From: Actinomycetes bacterium
GTDB taxonomy: Bacteria; Actinomycetota; Acidimicrobiia; Acidimicrobiales; RAAP-2
DNA: 55,466 nt
Direction of reading: 5' to 3'
Assembly: GCA_021818025.1 (NCBI GenBank)
Contig: JAKAFH010000003.1
Location: forward strand, 1-55,466
Shown: positions 42,932 to 52,217 of the stretch, piece after piece
Position numbering within the stretch: position 1 is the first letter of the stretch
Layout of the letters: every line of letters starts with the position of its first letter
The notes under the pieces: generated by a model
What the model was told of the DNA's origin: nothing
Database searches by the model: none
What the model saw: only the letters and a program-made list of their open reading frames with translations
Made by a program: the position numbers and the translations under genes

Positions 42932-44356
42932 ATGACCACTGCACGCGACTCGCTCTACATCGATGGTTCGTGGCGACGCGCGACCTCAGCCGAGACGTTC
43001 ACCGTCTTTGATTCGGCTACCGGCGAGGCCTACGGAACCGTGCCAGTGGGCACGGTCGACGAGGCCGATCTGGCCGTCGAGGCCGCGGCCGCGGCCTTCT
43101 ACGCCTGGTCCAACACGAGCGCTAAGGAGCGCTCCGACTACCTCCTTCGCATCTCGGAGAAGCTGGCCGAACGTGACGACGACATCGCCCTGGTCATCGC
43201 CCACGAAGTGGGCATGCCCCTAATGCTCTCCAAGGGCATCCAGGTCGGGCTGCCCACGGCGACGTTCGCCGACAATGCACGACGGGCGGCCGAGTACGTG
43301 TGGGAAGAGGAGGTCGGCAACTCGACGTTGTTGCGCGAGCCGGTGGGCGTGGTGGCGGCGATCACGCCGTGGAACTATCCCTTGCACCAGATCGCGAACA
43401 AGGTGGCCGCCGCGTTAGCGGCCGGATGCACCGTGGTGCTCAAGCCCAGTGAGGTTGCCCCGCTCAACGCGTTCCTTCTCACCGACATCATCGACGAGGT
43501 CGGACTGCCCCACGGCGTCTTCAATCTGGTAACGGGTCTCGGGCCGGTCGTCGGCGAGGCGATCGTCGCGCACCCCAAGACGGACATGGTGTCCTTCACC
43601 GGATCGACGAGGGCTGGCAAGCGCGTCATGCAGATTGCCTCGGAGATGGTCAAGCGCGTCTCGCTCGAGCTCGGCGGCAAGTCGGCCAACGTCATCCTCG
43701 AGGACGCCGACATCGCTAAGGCCGTTACCGATGGCGTCTTCAAGTGCTACCTCAACTCGGGTCAAACGTGCTCGGCGCTCACCCGCATGGTGGTGCCCCG
43801 CTCGCGACTGGCCGAGGTCGAGGAGGCGGCCGTCGCTGCCGCGGCCGGCCTACAGCCCGGCGATCCCGTGACCGGGTCGAGTCTGCTCGGGCCGCTCGCG
43901 AGCGCCGCGCAGCTCCAACGGGTCCGCGACTACATCACCACGGGCATCGACGAAGGTGCGCGCCTGCTCTGCGGAGGGGTCACTCCCCCGCCCGGCTTGG
44001 AGCGGGGCTACTACGTCCAGCCGACCGTCTTCTCCGACGTGACCAACGACATGACCATCGCGCGTGAGGAGATCTTCGGTCCCGTCCTCTCAATCATCCC
44101 CTACGACACCGAGGACGAGGCCATCGCCATCGCCAACGACTCGACCTACGGTCTCGCGGGCGGCGTCTGGGCGGCGACCGACGAGAAGGCGTTCGAGGTG
44201 GCCCGCAAGATTCGCACCGGCCAGGTGGAGATCAACGGTGGCGCCTTCAACGTGGTCGCCCCGTTCGGTGGCTACAAGCAGTCGGGCATCGGGCGCGAGC
44301 TTGGATCGTACGGGTTCGAGGAGTTCCTCGAGGTTAAGGCCGTTCAGCACCGCTAG
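42932..44356 (+). CDS. NAD(P)-dependent aldehyde dehydrogenase
   Basis: A 474-residue aldehyde dehydrogenase. Catalytic residues are present: N148 (ITPWNYP), E246 (SLELGGKS) and C280 ([12 protein letters not shown]), plus the GSTRAGK cofactor loop and the [10 protein letters not shown] motif. The C-terminal [16 protein letters not shown] is typical of the broad-specificity group. ATG 42932 is preceded by GGGGGA. It stands alone between tRNA genes. The substrate cannot be told from sequence; similar proteins are annotated as aldehyde or betaine-aldehyde dehydrogenases. Confidence 0.93.
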   Translation: MTTARDSLYIDGSWRRATSAETFTVFDSATGEAYGTVPVGTVDEADLAVEAAAAAFYAWSNTSAKERSDYLLRISEKLAERDDDIALVIAHEVGMPLMLSKGIQVGLPTATFADNARRAAEYVWEEEVGNSTLLREPVGVVAAITPWNYPLHQIANKVAAALAAGCTVVLKPSEVAPLNAFLLTDIIDEVGLPHGVFNLVTGLGPVVGEAIVAHPKTDMVSFTGSTRAGKRVMQIASEMVKRVSLELGGKSANVILEDADIAKAVTDGVFKCYLNSGQTCSALTRMVVPRSRLAEVEEAAVAAAAGLQPGDPVTGSSLLGPLASAAQLQRVRDYITTGIDEGARLLCGGVTPPPGLERGYYVQPTVFSDVTNDMTIAREEIFGPVLSIIPYDTEDEAIAIANDSTYGLAGGVWAATDEKAFEVARKIRTGQVEINGGAFNVVAPFGGYKQSGIGRELGSYGFEEFLEVKAVQHR

Positions 44357-44397
44357 CGCACCACTCGAGTACTGGCGCGACGGTATAGACTCGTCTC

Positions 44398-44470
44398 GCG
44401 CCGGTAGCTCAATTGGCAGAGCATTTGACTCTTAATCAACAGGTTCCGGGTTCAAGTCCCGGCCGGCGCA
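44398..44470 (+). tRNA. tRNA-Lys (anticodon CTT)
   Basis: Acceptor GCGCCGG pairs with CCGGCGC; the anticodon loop CTCTTAA gives CTT; T arm TCCGGGTTCAAGTCCCGG; CCA encoded (44471-44473). A -10-like TATAGA lies at 44384-44389, at the right distance for a transcript starting just before the tRNA. Confidence 0.97.
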
Positions 44471-44536
44471 CCAACTGTAAGGGCGTCGACCGCCGTCGGC
44501 ACGTCGCGTGGCGCGATCACGCAAGATCGGCGTTGG

Positions 44537-45031
44537 TCAGGTCTTCGCCGGCTCGAGCGAAGAGCGGTAGGTTCGTCCGGGCCGACCGCCGACCTCGGCC
44601 ACTCCGTCCACGACGAAGCCGCATTTCTCGAGCACCCGCTGGGACGCCACGTTCTCGTCACTCGTTCGAGCACGGAGCGTGCGCAGTGCCCACTGCGAAC
44701 GGGCCACCTCGCACAACGTTCGTAGTGCCTCGGTCGCCACACCGCGACCGGTCGCCGGTCCCGCGACTCGATAGCCGACCTCGGCCTCGCCGTCGGCGAT
44801 GTCGTAGAGATTGAACCGACCGACCACGGCACCATCGTCGTCGACGAGCAGGTAGTACGCGCATTGCCCCGACGCCTGCTCGTCGAGGCTCGTCTGGTGG
44901 TGTTGGGCGAAGTTCGCGAAGTACTCATCGCCCCGGTCAGTGATCGAGGCGTTGAAGTAGTCCCGATTCGCCGTCTCGAAGTGGTACACGGCCGCCCCGT
45001 GGTCACTTCGCAGGCGTTCGAGTACCAGCAC
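44537..45031 (-). CDS. GNAT-family acetyltransferase, RimJ/RimL-like
   Basis: A 164-residue acetyltransferase. It has the RimJ-type start LVLERLRSDHGAAVYHFETANRDYF, strands around VVGRFNLYDIADGEAEVGYRV, the acetyl-CoA loop GPATGRGVATEALRTL, and ENVASQRVLEKCGF, the usual motif B. This layout resembles ribosomal-protein or small-molecule N-acetyltransferases. The substrate is unknown. GTG 45031 was chosen because it gives the family N-terminus; longer open frame upstream shows no homology. Divergent from the cysteine-synthase-like gene. Confidence 0.85.
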   Translation of the reverse strand: MLVLERLRSDHGAAVYHFETANRDYFNASITDRGDEYFANFAQHHQTSLDEQASGQCAYYLLVDDDGAVVGRFNLYDIADGEAEVGYRVAGPATGRGVATEALRTLCEVARSQWALRTLRARTSDENVASQRVLEKCGFVVDGVAEVGGRPGRTYRSSLEPAKT

Positions 45032-45131
45032 GCGCTGAGTGTACCGGTGGGCTTCGCGCGACGATGGCGACGTCGGCCCTCGTCGCCACGTCGGGCACCA
45101 TCGCGAGGCCGCGCGAGGGTGTCCGCGACGC

Positions 45132-45160
45132 CATAATTGTGACGACAGGCAAGGAGTGAC
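45132..45160 (+). promoter_or_regulatory. -10 box and ribosome binding site of the cysteine-synthase-like gene
   Basis: CATAAT at 45132-45137 is a good -10 hexamer; no clear -35 is seen at the right spacing. AAGGAG follows at about 45151, five bases before the ATG at 45161, leaving a short leader of near 18 bases. Confidence 0.5.
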
Positions 45161-46087
45161 ATGACCAGTGATCGCCCAGTCACGGTGCTCGACGCCATCG
45201 GGGGAACGCCGATGATCGTCATCGACGGCGTCTTCATCAAGCTCGAATACCTCAACCCCTCGGGGTCCATCAAGGCACGCATGGCGCACTACATCATCGA
45301 CCGAGCGGAGCGAGAAGGGCTGCTGCATGCCGGCGACACGATCGTGGAGGCGTCGAGTGGCAACACGGGCAACGCGATGAGCATGGTCGCCGCGGTGAGG
45401 GGCTACCGCATGCTCGTGGTCATGCCCGAGGGGTTGAGTTCGGAGCGGGCCGCGATCTCGTCGGCCTTTGGCGCCGAGTTGCGTACCGTGGGAACCTTCC
45501 ACGTGAACGACGCGCTGGTGGAAGCCGACCGGCTTGGCAAACTGCCCGGCTACTTCGCACCGCACCAGTTCTCCAACGAGTGGAACATCGAGGAGAACCG
45601 AACCTGGCTGGGCCCCGAGATCATCGCCCAGCTACCCGAGGGTCGCACGCCCGACGCCTTCATCATGGGTGTGGGCACCGGTGGCACGCTGATCGGGGTC
45701 GGCCAGGCATTTCGCGCGGTCAACCCGTCGGCCCTCGTCGTGGCGCTCGAACCATCCGAATCGTGCACGATCGTGTGTGGCGACATCGCGTTGCACCGCA
45801 TCGAAGGGATCTCGGACGGGTTCGTTCCGCCGATCTACCAGCGCAATGCGTCCCTCGTCGACCGCGTGATCGCCGTCGACAGCGACGACGCCGTGGCCGA
45901 GATGCGCCGGCTGGCGCGCGAGCACGGTGTGCTCATCGGGCCGAGTTCGGGCGCCAATCTCGTCGCCGCTCGGCAGGTCCTCGCCGATCTGCCCGCGGAT
46001 GCCACGGTCGTGACGATCTTCCCCGACGAGGGCGAGAAGTACCTGAGCGAGTACTTCACCACCGGTGCTGCCACTGCCACCCCATAG
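45161..46087 (+). CDS. PLP-dependent cysteine synthase family protein
   Basis: Fold type II PLP enzyme of 308 residues, in the cysteine synthase / cystathionine beta-synthase family. The Schiff-base Lys is K38 (LNPSGSIKAR), the substrate-carboxylate loop is SSGNTGNAM and the phosphate-binding loop is GVGTGGTLIG. The C-terminal GPSSGANL motif is present. The usual pre-lysine motif in CysK is NPxxSVKDR; here it is SGSIKARM, so O-acetylserine or cystathionine-type chemistry is likely but not certain. It lacks CBS domains. ATG 45161. Confidence 0.85.
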   Translation: MTSDRPVTVLDAIGGTPMIVIDGVFIKLEYLNPSGSIKARMAHYIIDRAEREGLLHAGDTIVEASSGNTGNAMSMVAAVRGYRMLVVMPEGLSSERAAISSAFGAELRTVGTFHVNDALVEADRLGKLPGYFAPHQFSNEWNIEENRTWLGPEIIAQLPEGRTPDAFIMGVGTGGTLIGVGQAFRAVNPSALVVALEPSESCTIVCGDIALHRIEGISDGFVPPIYQRNASLVDRVIAVDSDDAVAEMRRLAREHGVLIGPSSGANLVAARQVLADLPADATVVTIFPDEGEKYLSEYFTTGAATATP

Positions 46088-46300
46088 CGCAGCGCACACC
46101 CGGGCAGCGCCGCATCGACGTCGCCACGATCGAGCACTCGAGTAGTGCCACTTCGGACAGGCGACTCGTCGCCACGACTCCTGCACCCACGCGAAGGAAA
46201 ATACCAAGAGATCCCGACGTTGAATTCGCCGAGCGCGCCTCGCGCCGAATCCCGAGCGGTACGCCGCTGGGCGTTGGCGCAGCGCCCGTAGCATCACAGC
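46088..46300. other. Intergenic region without a recognised gene
   Basis: These 213 bases between the PLP enzyme and the second GNAT gene hold no convincing coding frame or hairpin terminator. A -10-like TAGCAT (about 46291) lies six bases before the GTG of the GNAT gene with no Shine-Dalgarno between them, suggesting a leaderless start, but no -35 box is convincing. Confidence 0.4.
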
Positions 46301-46993
46301 GTGTTCGAACGTACCGAGAGTCCCGACCGCGCCCTGTCGTGGGCCACAACCCTGTACGGCGATGCCAGTCCCTTCCACTTCTTCACCGTCCCCGAGCGTT
46401 TCGGAGGCGCCGAACGGACTGACGACACGCTCTGGCTGACGATCGAGCGCGACGACGAGTTCGGCATCAGCGCCGGACCGACCGCGAGCCCACTGCCTCA
46501 CTGGCGCACGTGCCTGATCGTCGATTCGACCCACGGCGAGCGCGCCGGCGAGCTGCGCCTGCGCAGCACCTGGGACTTCTACACCCGACGAACCGAGCCG
46601 CTCGGCGACGAGGTCGCGGCGGTGACCGACGCACCGGCAATCACCGCCTTGCTCGAGCGTGACGCGCCACGATCGTCGGTCTGGCCCGGGTCCGAGTCAA
46701 TCGTGGCGTGGTACGGCGTCTACGACGGTGCGACCCTCTGCAGTGTCGCGGCCCTCACCCAGTGGCGATCGGGCTACCACGTCGTCTCCTCGGTCGCCAC
46801 CGCCGACGAGTTTCGCGGACGGGGCCTCGCGCGCCGAGTGATGCGCGGCGTCGTCAGCGCCGCCCACGCTCGAGGCGTGGAGTGGCTCGGCCTGGGCGTG
46901 GCCCACTCGAACCACGTCGCCCAGCGCCTCTACCGCGACACTGGTTTTACGGAACGGGCCCGCTTCTCGCGCTACGGCCTTCTTGAGGACTAG
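46301..46993 (+). CDS. GNAT-family acetyltransferase with N-terminal extension
   Basis: A 230-residue protein. The C-terminal ~110 residues form a GNAT fold: CSVAALTQWRSGYHVVSSVATADEF, the acetyl-CoA loop RGRGLARRVMRGVVSAA, and HSNHVAQRLYRDTGF (motif B). The first ~115 residues match no recognised domain and may be a degenerate second GNAT copy. GTG start at 46301. Its TAG shares CTAG with the prpE stop on the other strand. Confidence 0.75.
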   Translation: MFERTESPDRALSWATTLYGDASPFHFFTVPERFGGAERTDDTLWLTIERDDEFGISAGPTASPLPHWRTCLIVDSTHGERAGELRLRSTWDFYTRRTEPLGDEVAAVTDAPAITALLERDAPRSSVWPGSESIVAWYGVYDGATLCSVAALTQWRSGYHVVSSVATADEFRGRGLARRVMRGVVSAAHARGVEWLGLGVAHSNHVAQRLYRDTGFTERARFSRYGLLED

Positions 46994-48873
46994 TCCGCCG
47001 GGCGAAGGATCGGGCGCAGCGCGTCGAGGGTCGCGGGGTTGTCGATCGTCGACGGGACCGGCATGTCGACGCCGTCGGCGATGGCGCGCATCGACTTGCG
47101 CAGCACCTTGCCCGACCGGGTCTTAGGCAGCGCATCGACGATGTCGACCTGTCGCAGGCTGGCGACCGCACCGAGCTGGGTGCGAACCTGCTGGACCAGT
47201 TCCGCTGCGATCTCGTCGTGGTCTCGCTGCACCCCGGCCTTGAGGACCGCGAGCCCACGTGGAATCTGTCCCTTGAGCGCGTCAGCGACGCCGATGACCG
47301 CACATTCGGCGACGTCGGGGTGCGAGGCAATGATCTCCTCGATCTCACCCGTGGAGAGGCGGTGGCCCGCGACGTTGATGACGTCATCGACTCGGCCCAT
47401 CACGAACAGGTACCCGTCGTCATCGAAGTGGCCGCCGTCGCCCGTCAGGTAGTAGCCCGGGGTGTGGCGCAAGTAGGTGTCGAAGAACTTCTGGTCATCG
47501 CCCCACACGCCGGCCATGCAGCCTGGCGGCAGCGGGAGCTGGATGAGGATCAGTCCCTCGAGGTTTGACGGTGCGGGGTCGCCAGACTCGGTGAAGACCT
47601 GGACGTTGAACCCAGGCACCGGCACCGTCGGCGACCCGGGCTTGACTGCCATGGGGTCGAGGCCCATCAGGTTCGCGGCCACGGGCCAGCCCGTCTCGGT
47701 CTGCCACCAGTGGTCGATCACCGGCACGCCCAGCCGGTCGCTCGCCCAGGTGTAGGTCTCCGGATCCAGGCGTTCGCCCGCGAGGAAGAGGTACTTGAAT
47801 CGCGACAGGTCGTACTGGCCGATCAGCGACCCGTTGGGGTCCTCGCGCTTGACTGCGCGGAATCCCGTGGGCGCCGTGAACAGCGTCTTCACGCCCCATT
47901 CGGAGATCACGCGCCAGTAGGCCCCGGCGTCGGGGGTTCCGACGGGCTTGCCCTCGTACAGCAGCGTCGTCGCGCCCACGAGCAGCGGCGCGTACACGAT
48001 GTAGGAGTGCCCGACGACCCACCCGACGTCTGACGCCGCCCAGAAGACCTCGCCGGCCGTCGTGTCGTAGATGTTCGGCATGGTCCACGAGAGCGCGACG
48101 GCGTGTCCGCCGTTGTCGCGAACCACGCCCTTCGGACGGCCGGTCGTGCCCGAGGTGTAGAGGATGTAGAGCGGATCGGTGCCTCGCACGGGCACGCACG
48201 CCGCCGGCGCCGACGACGCCATCAGGTCACCCCAGTCGTAGTCTCGCCCCGCTTGCATCGTGGCCTGCGCCTGGGGTCGCTGCACGATGACGCAGGCGTC
48301 GGGGTGGTGGCTCGCCTCGTCGAGCGCCGCGTCGAGCAGCGGCTTGTACTCGATGACGCGGTTGACCTCGATCCCGCACGACGCCGAGACGACGACCTTG
48401 GGCGACGCGTCGTTGATGCGCATCGCGAGCTCGTGTGCGGCGAAGCCGCCGAAGACGACCGAGTGGATCGCGCCGATTCGCGCGCAGGCGAGCATCGCGA
48501 TGAGGGCCTCGGGAATCATCGGCATGTAGATGACGACACGGTCGCCCTTTTCGACCTTGAGCGCCTGCAGGGCCCCGGCGAACCGTGACACCTCGTCGAG
48601 CAGCTCGTCGTAGGTGTACACCCGCTTGACCCCCGCAACGGGGCTGTCGTAGATGAGCGCGCGCTGCGCGCCGCGGCCGGCCTCGACGTGACGGTCGAGC
48701 GCGTTGTAGCACGTGTTCATCACGCCATCGCTGAACCAGCGGTACAGGGGGGCGTTGGAATCGTCGAGCACGACTGACGGTTCCTGGTACCAGGTGATGC
48801 CCTTGGCGGCCTCGCCCCAGAACTCATTCGGACTCTTGATACTGCGCTGCCACGCGTCGCGGTACGAACCCAT
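46990..48873 (-). CDS. prpE: Propionyl-CoA synthetase (PrpE-like acyl-CoA ligase)
   Basis: AMP-forming acyl-CoA ligase of 627 residues. It has the ACS N-terminus (FWGEAAKGITWYQEPS), the P-loop YILYTSGTTGRPKGVV, SDVGWVVGHSYIVYAPLL which is the PrpE version of the signature, WWQTETGWPV, and the C-terminal catalytic Lys in TRSGKVLRKSMR. These features favour propionyl-CoA over acetyl-CoA synthetase. No methylcitrate genes are in the window. ATG 48873; convergent with the GNAT gene. Confidence 0.88.
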   Translation of the reverse strand: MGSYRDAWQRSIKSPNEFWGEAAKGITWYQEPSVVLDDSNAPLYRWFSDGVMNTCYNALDRHVEAGRGAQRALIYDSPVAGVKRVYTYDELLDEVSRFAGALQALKVEKGDRVVIYMPMIPEALIAMLACARIGAIHSVVFGGFAAHELAMRINDASPKVVVSASCGIEVNRVIEYKPLLDAALDEASHHPDACVIVQRPQAQATMQAGRDYDWGDLMASSAPAACVPVRGTDPLYILYTSGTTGRPKGVVRDNGGHAVALSWTMPNIYDTTAGEVFWAASDVGWVVGHSYIVYAPLLVGATTLLYEGKPVGTPDAGAYWRVISEWGVKTLFTAPTGFRAVKREDPNGSLIGQYDLSRFKYLFLAGERLDPETYTWASDRLGVPVIDHWWQTETGWPVAANLMGLDPMAVKPGSPTVPVPGFNVQVFTESGDPAPSNLEGLILIQLPLPPGCMAGVWGDDQKFFDTYLRHTPGYYLTGDGGHFDDDGYLFVMGRVDDVINVAGHRLSTGEIEEIIASHPDVAECAVIGVADALKGQIPRGLAVLKAGVQRDHDEIAAELVQQVRTQLGAVASLRQVDIVDALPKTRSGKVLRKSMRAIADGVDMPVPSTIDNPATLDALRPILRPAD

Positions 48874-49023
48874 GACCCCCCCACATTTCTCTTATCGCTT
48901 ACGGCTTATCTAGTGGAGTTTCGTATCGGCGCACAACAGCGCCGTAGGGTCCTAAGTCCATTCAACCCTCGAGCGCACGAAGTTCCTGATGACGACCGTC
49001 GACGAGGTCGCCGACGCGATCGG

Positions 49024-49731
49024 TCAACCGGAGATGATCGAGGTATAGGCGACCAGCTTCGAGCTCGGGGGGGCGGTCACCGTGAAGGACTTGCCCCATC
49101 GGGAGAACTCCGTGGTGCCGCCGCCGGTGGTGCCCGTCACGACCTCGGAAATCGGCAACGCCTTCTTGCCCGACGAGATCGTCAACACGCTCGTCGTCTT
49201 TGACGTCGTGCTGGTCGCCGCCTTGGTCCAGGTGAGGACGTAGTCCTTGTGGCTATCGGTGCTCAGCTTGACGCCCTTTTGCGTCGGCAGGAAGGTCGCA
49301 AAGGCCGAGACCGTGAGATTGGACTGGAACGTCGTGTAGGGCGACGTCCCCGCCTTCATGACAATCACCCGGTCGCCCACCTTCTTCTCCTGGGCGGACG
49401 TCAGGCCCACGAGATTCGTGAGCCCCGCGGCGTTGCCGCTCAGGTACGCGTTCTTGGCGGTGACCCGAATGACGACGTTCGCGGTGCCCGAGACGAAGTT
49501 CTCTTGCCCACTCGCCGTTCCGAGGTCGGCCGTCACGTGGTTGACCGTCTTGCCCGACTTGGACGAGACGACAATGTGCACGCTCTTCTCGCCCACCATG
49601 GCCAACTTGGCCGCGGCGAGCACGCTCGACACCGACGCCTTGGATGAGGCCTGGGAGACCGCCGGGGTCAGCGCGACAGCGCCCAGGGCGAGTGAGGCAA
49701 CGATGAGCAATGGGGTCGGTCGGACGAGCAT
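49024..49731 (-). CDS. Secreted protein of unknown function, possible LolA/LppX-like fold
   Basis: A 235-residue protein with a Sec signal peptide (about 1-29, cleavage likely after VSQASS or nearby) and no lipobox. The mature part is Ser/Thr/Lys-rich and beta-strand-like, with KSVHIVVSSKSGKTVNHVTADLG and NVVIRVTAKNAYLSGN repeating the alternating pattern seen in the lipoprotein-carrier (LppX/LprG/LolA) family. That match is by pattern only. It is alone on the minus strand between prpE and the clpS pair. Confidence 0.6.
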   Translation of the reverse strand: MLVRPTPLLIVASLALGAVALTPAVSQASSKASVSSVLAAAKLAMVGEKSVHIVVSSKSGKTVNHVTADLGTASGQENFVSGTANVVIRVTAKNAYLSGNAAGLTNLVGLTSAQEKKVGDRVIVMKAGTSPYTTFQSNLTVSAFATFLPTQKGVKLSTDSHKDYVLTWTKAATSTTSKTTSVLTISSGKKALPISEVVTGTTGGGTTEFSRWGKSFTVTAPPSSKLVAYTSIISG

Positions 49732-49784
49732 TGGACCAGCCTACGGGCTTTGGTCGCGGGCCGATCTCGGGACCGCCGAGTCGT

Positions 49785-50216
49785 TTAAACCACGTCGGCG
49801 ATCGCGAACAGGAGTATCTGGAGATTCTTCACCTCGGCGAGCACCGCTTCGTCGGCGGCGCTCATCCGCTCGTCGCTGACCAGTCCGTGCTCGCTCGCGG
49901 TCGCGCGCAGCGCGACCTGCAGGGTGCTCAGCCACGCCCACGCCTCTCCGTCACTGAGGAAGGTCTCATCGATCGTCAGCAGTGCCAGTTCGGCGTTGGA
50001 GTTCATGTCGTGCTGGCGCGCCAGGGTGAGCAACGGATCGTCCTGGTCACGACTCGGATCGATCGGCCCGTTCAACGTCGCGTTCCACTCGTCATCCAGG
50101 TCGTGCTCGGCCGCGACCACTCGACGCACCGCGACGCGCACGACCTCTCGACCAGCGTCGTTGAGCTTGACCTCGATTCGCCCGTCGCGACGGCGCACGA
50201 AGAGCCGCGGCGTCAC
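49785..50216 (-). CDS. DUF2017 protein linked to ClpS
   Basis: A 143-residue protein of the DUF2017 family, found beside clpS in actinobacteria. Visible features: RLFVRRRDGRIEVKLNDAGREVV at the start, PIDPSRDQDDPLLTLARQ in the middle, and a Leu-rich helical C-terminus (AWLSTLQVALRATA, LAEVKNLQILLFAI). Function unknown. The GTG at 50216 overlaps the clpS TGA as GTGA, so the two are co-translated, suggesting a role in ClpS/N-end-rule proteolysis. Confidence 0.8.
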   Translation of the reverse strand: MTPRLFVRRRDGRIEVKLNDAGREVVRVAVRRVVAAEHDLDDEWNATLNGPIDPSRDQDDPLLTLARQHDMNSNAELALLTIDETFLSDGEAWAWLSTLQVALRATASEHGLVSDERMSAADEAVLAEVKNLQILLFAIADVV

Positions 50217-50533
50217 GAGGCCGCCTCTTCCACGGTGCACTGCAGTCCCGCCACCTGGACCTTGACGCAGTATCGCTCCGCGCGCTCGCGCTCACCAGTC
50301 CAGACCACCGCCCGTCCCCGGTGGTGAACGGTGAGCATCAGCTGGGTGCACTTGTTGTTCGAGTAGCCAAAGATTCGCTTGAAGATCACCACCACCACGT
50401 TCATGGGCGTCACCGGGTCATTCCACACGACGACATCCCAGGGTCGCTTGGTCGCCGTAGTCGTCTCGCTTGAAACCTCAGATTCCGTCGCGAGGTCGGC
50501 GTCGACCGATCGTCGACGTGTCGTTTGGGCCAT
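50213..50533 (-). CDS. clpS: ATP-dependent Clp protease adaptor ClpS
   Basis: Adaptor that delivers N-degron substrates to the ClpA/ClpC unfoldase. The 106-residue protein has a disordered N-terminus and the core WDVVVWNDPVTPMNVVVVIFKRIFG, the substrate-pocket segment, then CTQLMLTVHHRGRAVVWTG and ERAERYCVKVQVAGL. ATG 50533 (a GTG lies one codon upstream). ClpC/ClpA is not in the window. Confidence 0.92.
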   Translation of the reverse strand: MAQTTRRRSVDADLATESEVSSETTTATKRPWDVVVWNDPVTPMNVVVVIFKRIFGYSNNKCTQLMLTVHHRGRAVVWTGERERAERYCVKVQVAGLQCTVEEAAS

Positions 50534-50608
50534 CACCTAGTTTCTCAGAGCGCCGAGACAAAAGAAAGGCCTCGTACACTGGTCGGTACGACCAAGGAGG
50601 TCGAAACG

Positions 50609-51487
50609 GTGACCCTGTCGATGGCCGCGATTCCCGGACGGATCCGGGCGCGGGCCAACCAGTCCATTCGCAACGCCGCCGGCCTCACCCGTGAGCCGCC
50701 AGCGGCGTGCCTCGACCCGCTTGAGTCCTACCAACCCGTCGACGGCATCGCCCGGTTGGTCCACGGGGATCTCGCGGCAATGCTCATTGGCGGCATCGGC
50801 TCGCTGTTCATCGAGATGCTGCACCCCTACTCGATGGCGGGCGTCGCGCAGCACTCTCGGTACCGTGAGGACACCCTGGGTCGAGTCCTGCAGACGGCGA
50901 ACTTCATCGGCGACACCACGTACGGCTCTCGTGCGGTGGCCGGCGCGTCGATCGAGCGAGTCAACGCCATCCACCGAGCAGTCCGCGGCGTCGCTGACGA
51001 CGGCGTGGCCTACGAGGCGAGCGACCCGCACTTGATCTCCTGGGTGCACGTGGCCGGCACGACGATCTTCCTCGAGTCCTATCGGCGTTTCGGGCCACAC
51101 CGGCTCACGCCGGACCAAGCCGACCGCTACGTGGCCGAGATGGCCAAGGTGGCGCACGACCTCGGTGGCGAAACGCCGCCGACGACCGTCGCCGAACTGC
51201 GCCGACAGCTCGACGCCTTTCGCCCCGAGCTACGACTCAGCGCCGACGGCGTGGCCGCCCGTGACTTCCTGGTCGCCGGCGTCGGTGGCGGGATCGTCCA
51301 GCGTTTCGCGTACCGCTTGCTCGTGGCGAGCGCCCTCGACCTGCTGGCACCCTGGGCGCGCGATCTGCTGGGCTTCGCCCCACCGCCGCCGTGGCGGCGC
51401 TACGCGACCCGCGGCGCTACGCGCGCGATGAACGCCATGCTGCGCGCGGCCGTGCCTCCGACGCGGCCCGTCACTGCATCAGCGTGA
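50609..51487 (+). CDS. DUF2236 (MpaB-like) oxygenase-family protein
   Basis: A 292-residue helical protein of the DUF2236 family, whose characterised members include latex-clearing proteins and the mycophenolic-acid MpaB oxygenase. The core motifs are seen: LIGGIGSLFIEMLHPYSMAGVAQHSRY split across the first domain, EDTLGRVLQTANFI, RVNAIHRAVRGV, and HLISWVHVAGTTIFLESYRRFG with the candidate haem-ligand region. GTG 50609 with AAGGAGG eight bases upstream. The 3' end overlaps the convergent SDR gene by 17 bases. Confidence 0.85.
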   Translation: MTLSMAAIPGRIRARANQSIRNAAGLTREPPAACLDPLESYQPVDGIARLVHGDLAAMLIGGIGSLFIEMLHPYSMAGVAQHSRYREDTLGRVLQTANFIGDTTYGSRAVAGASIERVNAIHRAVRGVADDGVAYEASDPHLISWVHVAGTTIFLESYRRFGPHRLTPDQADRYVAEMAKVAHDLGGETPPTTVAELRRQLDAFRPELRLSADGVAARDFLVAGVGGGIVQRFAYRLLVASALDLLAPWARDLLGFAPPPPWRRYATRGATRAMNAMLRAAVPPTRPVTASA

Positions 51488-52217
51488 GTCCGCCGTCGAC
51501 GGCCAGGACCTGGCCGGTCACGTAGACGTTGTCCACCAGCGACTCGATGGCGCTGGCAACGTCTTCGGGCGTAGCGCTGCGGCGTAGCGGCGCGACCGCC
51601 TGGACGTGGTGACGGATGGCATCCCAGTTCTCGGTCCACTGCGTGTCGACGAGACCCGGAGCCACGGCGTTCACCCGCACCTCGGGTCCGACGGCCTTGG
51701 CGAGCAGCGCGGTGAGGTGATTGAGCGCGGCCTTGGAAGCCGCGTAGGGGATAGACGAACCGGTCTGACGGATCCCGGCGATGGAACTCACGTTGACTAT
51801 CGAGCCGTTGGTCGCTCGCAGCGACTCCATGGCCGCGACCGACATGGCCCACGTGCCAAAGACGTTCACCTCGAAGATCCGGCGCCAGACGTCCAGCGAG
51901 GCCGCGGCGAGGTCGTGATGGTTGATAACCGACGTCGTGCCGGCGTTGTTCACGAGTACGTCCAGTCGACCGAGACGGCCAAGGACTTCACCGACCAATC
52001 GTTCGGGGTCGCCGGGCACGTCGACCGAGGCCTGCACGTAGATCGAGTTCGGCGTCTGGGCCGCTAGCCGTTCACCCTCTTCGACACTGGTCGCTGAGTT
52101 GAAGACGACGGCGTCGCCCCGGTTCGCAAAGCGCAGCGCCGTCGCCGCGCCGATGCCCCTCGAGGACCCCGTAACGAGGACGACCCGGCCGCTCACGAAA
52201 CGCGCCGCATCCGCCAC
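51471..52217 (-). CDS. Short-chain dehydrogenase/reductase
   Basis: Classical SDR of 248 residues. The cofactor motif is TGSSRGIG, the structural motif NNAG, the catalytic Ser is in VSSIAGI and the Tyr-Lys pair is in YAASKAAL. The end is VLAVDGGLTLMQ, as in FabG-type reductases. GTG 52217 overlaps the epimerase gene by 25 bases; GTG 52196 (GTGA overlap with the epimerase stop) is an equally good start. Substrate not evident. Confidence 0.9.
   Translation of the reverse strand: MADAARFVSGRVVLVTGSSRGIGAATALRFANRGDAVVFNSATSVEEGERLAAQTPNSIYVQASVDVPGDPERLVGEVLGRLGRLDVLVNNAGTTSVINHHDLAAASLDVWRRIFEVNVFGTWAMSVAAMESLRATNGSIVNVSSIAGIRQTGSSIPYAASKAALNHLTALLAKAVGPEVRVNAVAPGLVDTQWTENWDAIRHHVQAVAPLRRSATPEDVASAIESLVDNVYVTGQVLAVDGGLTLMQ

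Noticed and set aside
48988-49047. Short plus-strand frame MTTVDEVADAIGQPEMIEV upstream of prpE.
   Set aside because: Only 19 residues, no ribosome binding site or homology, overlaps the 3' end of the secreted-protein gene.
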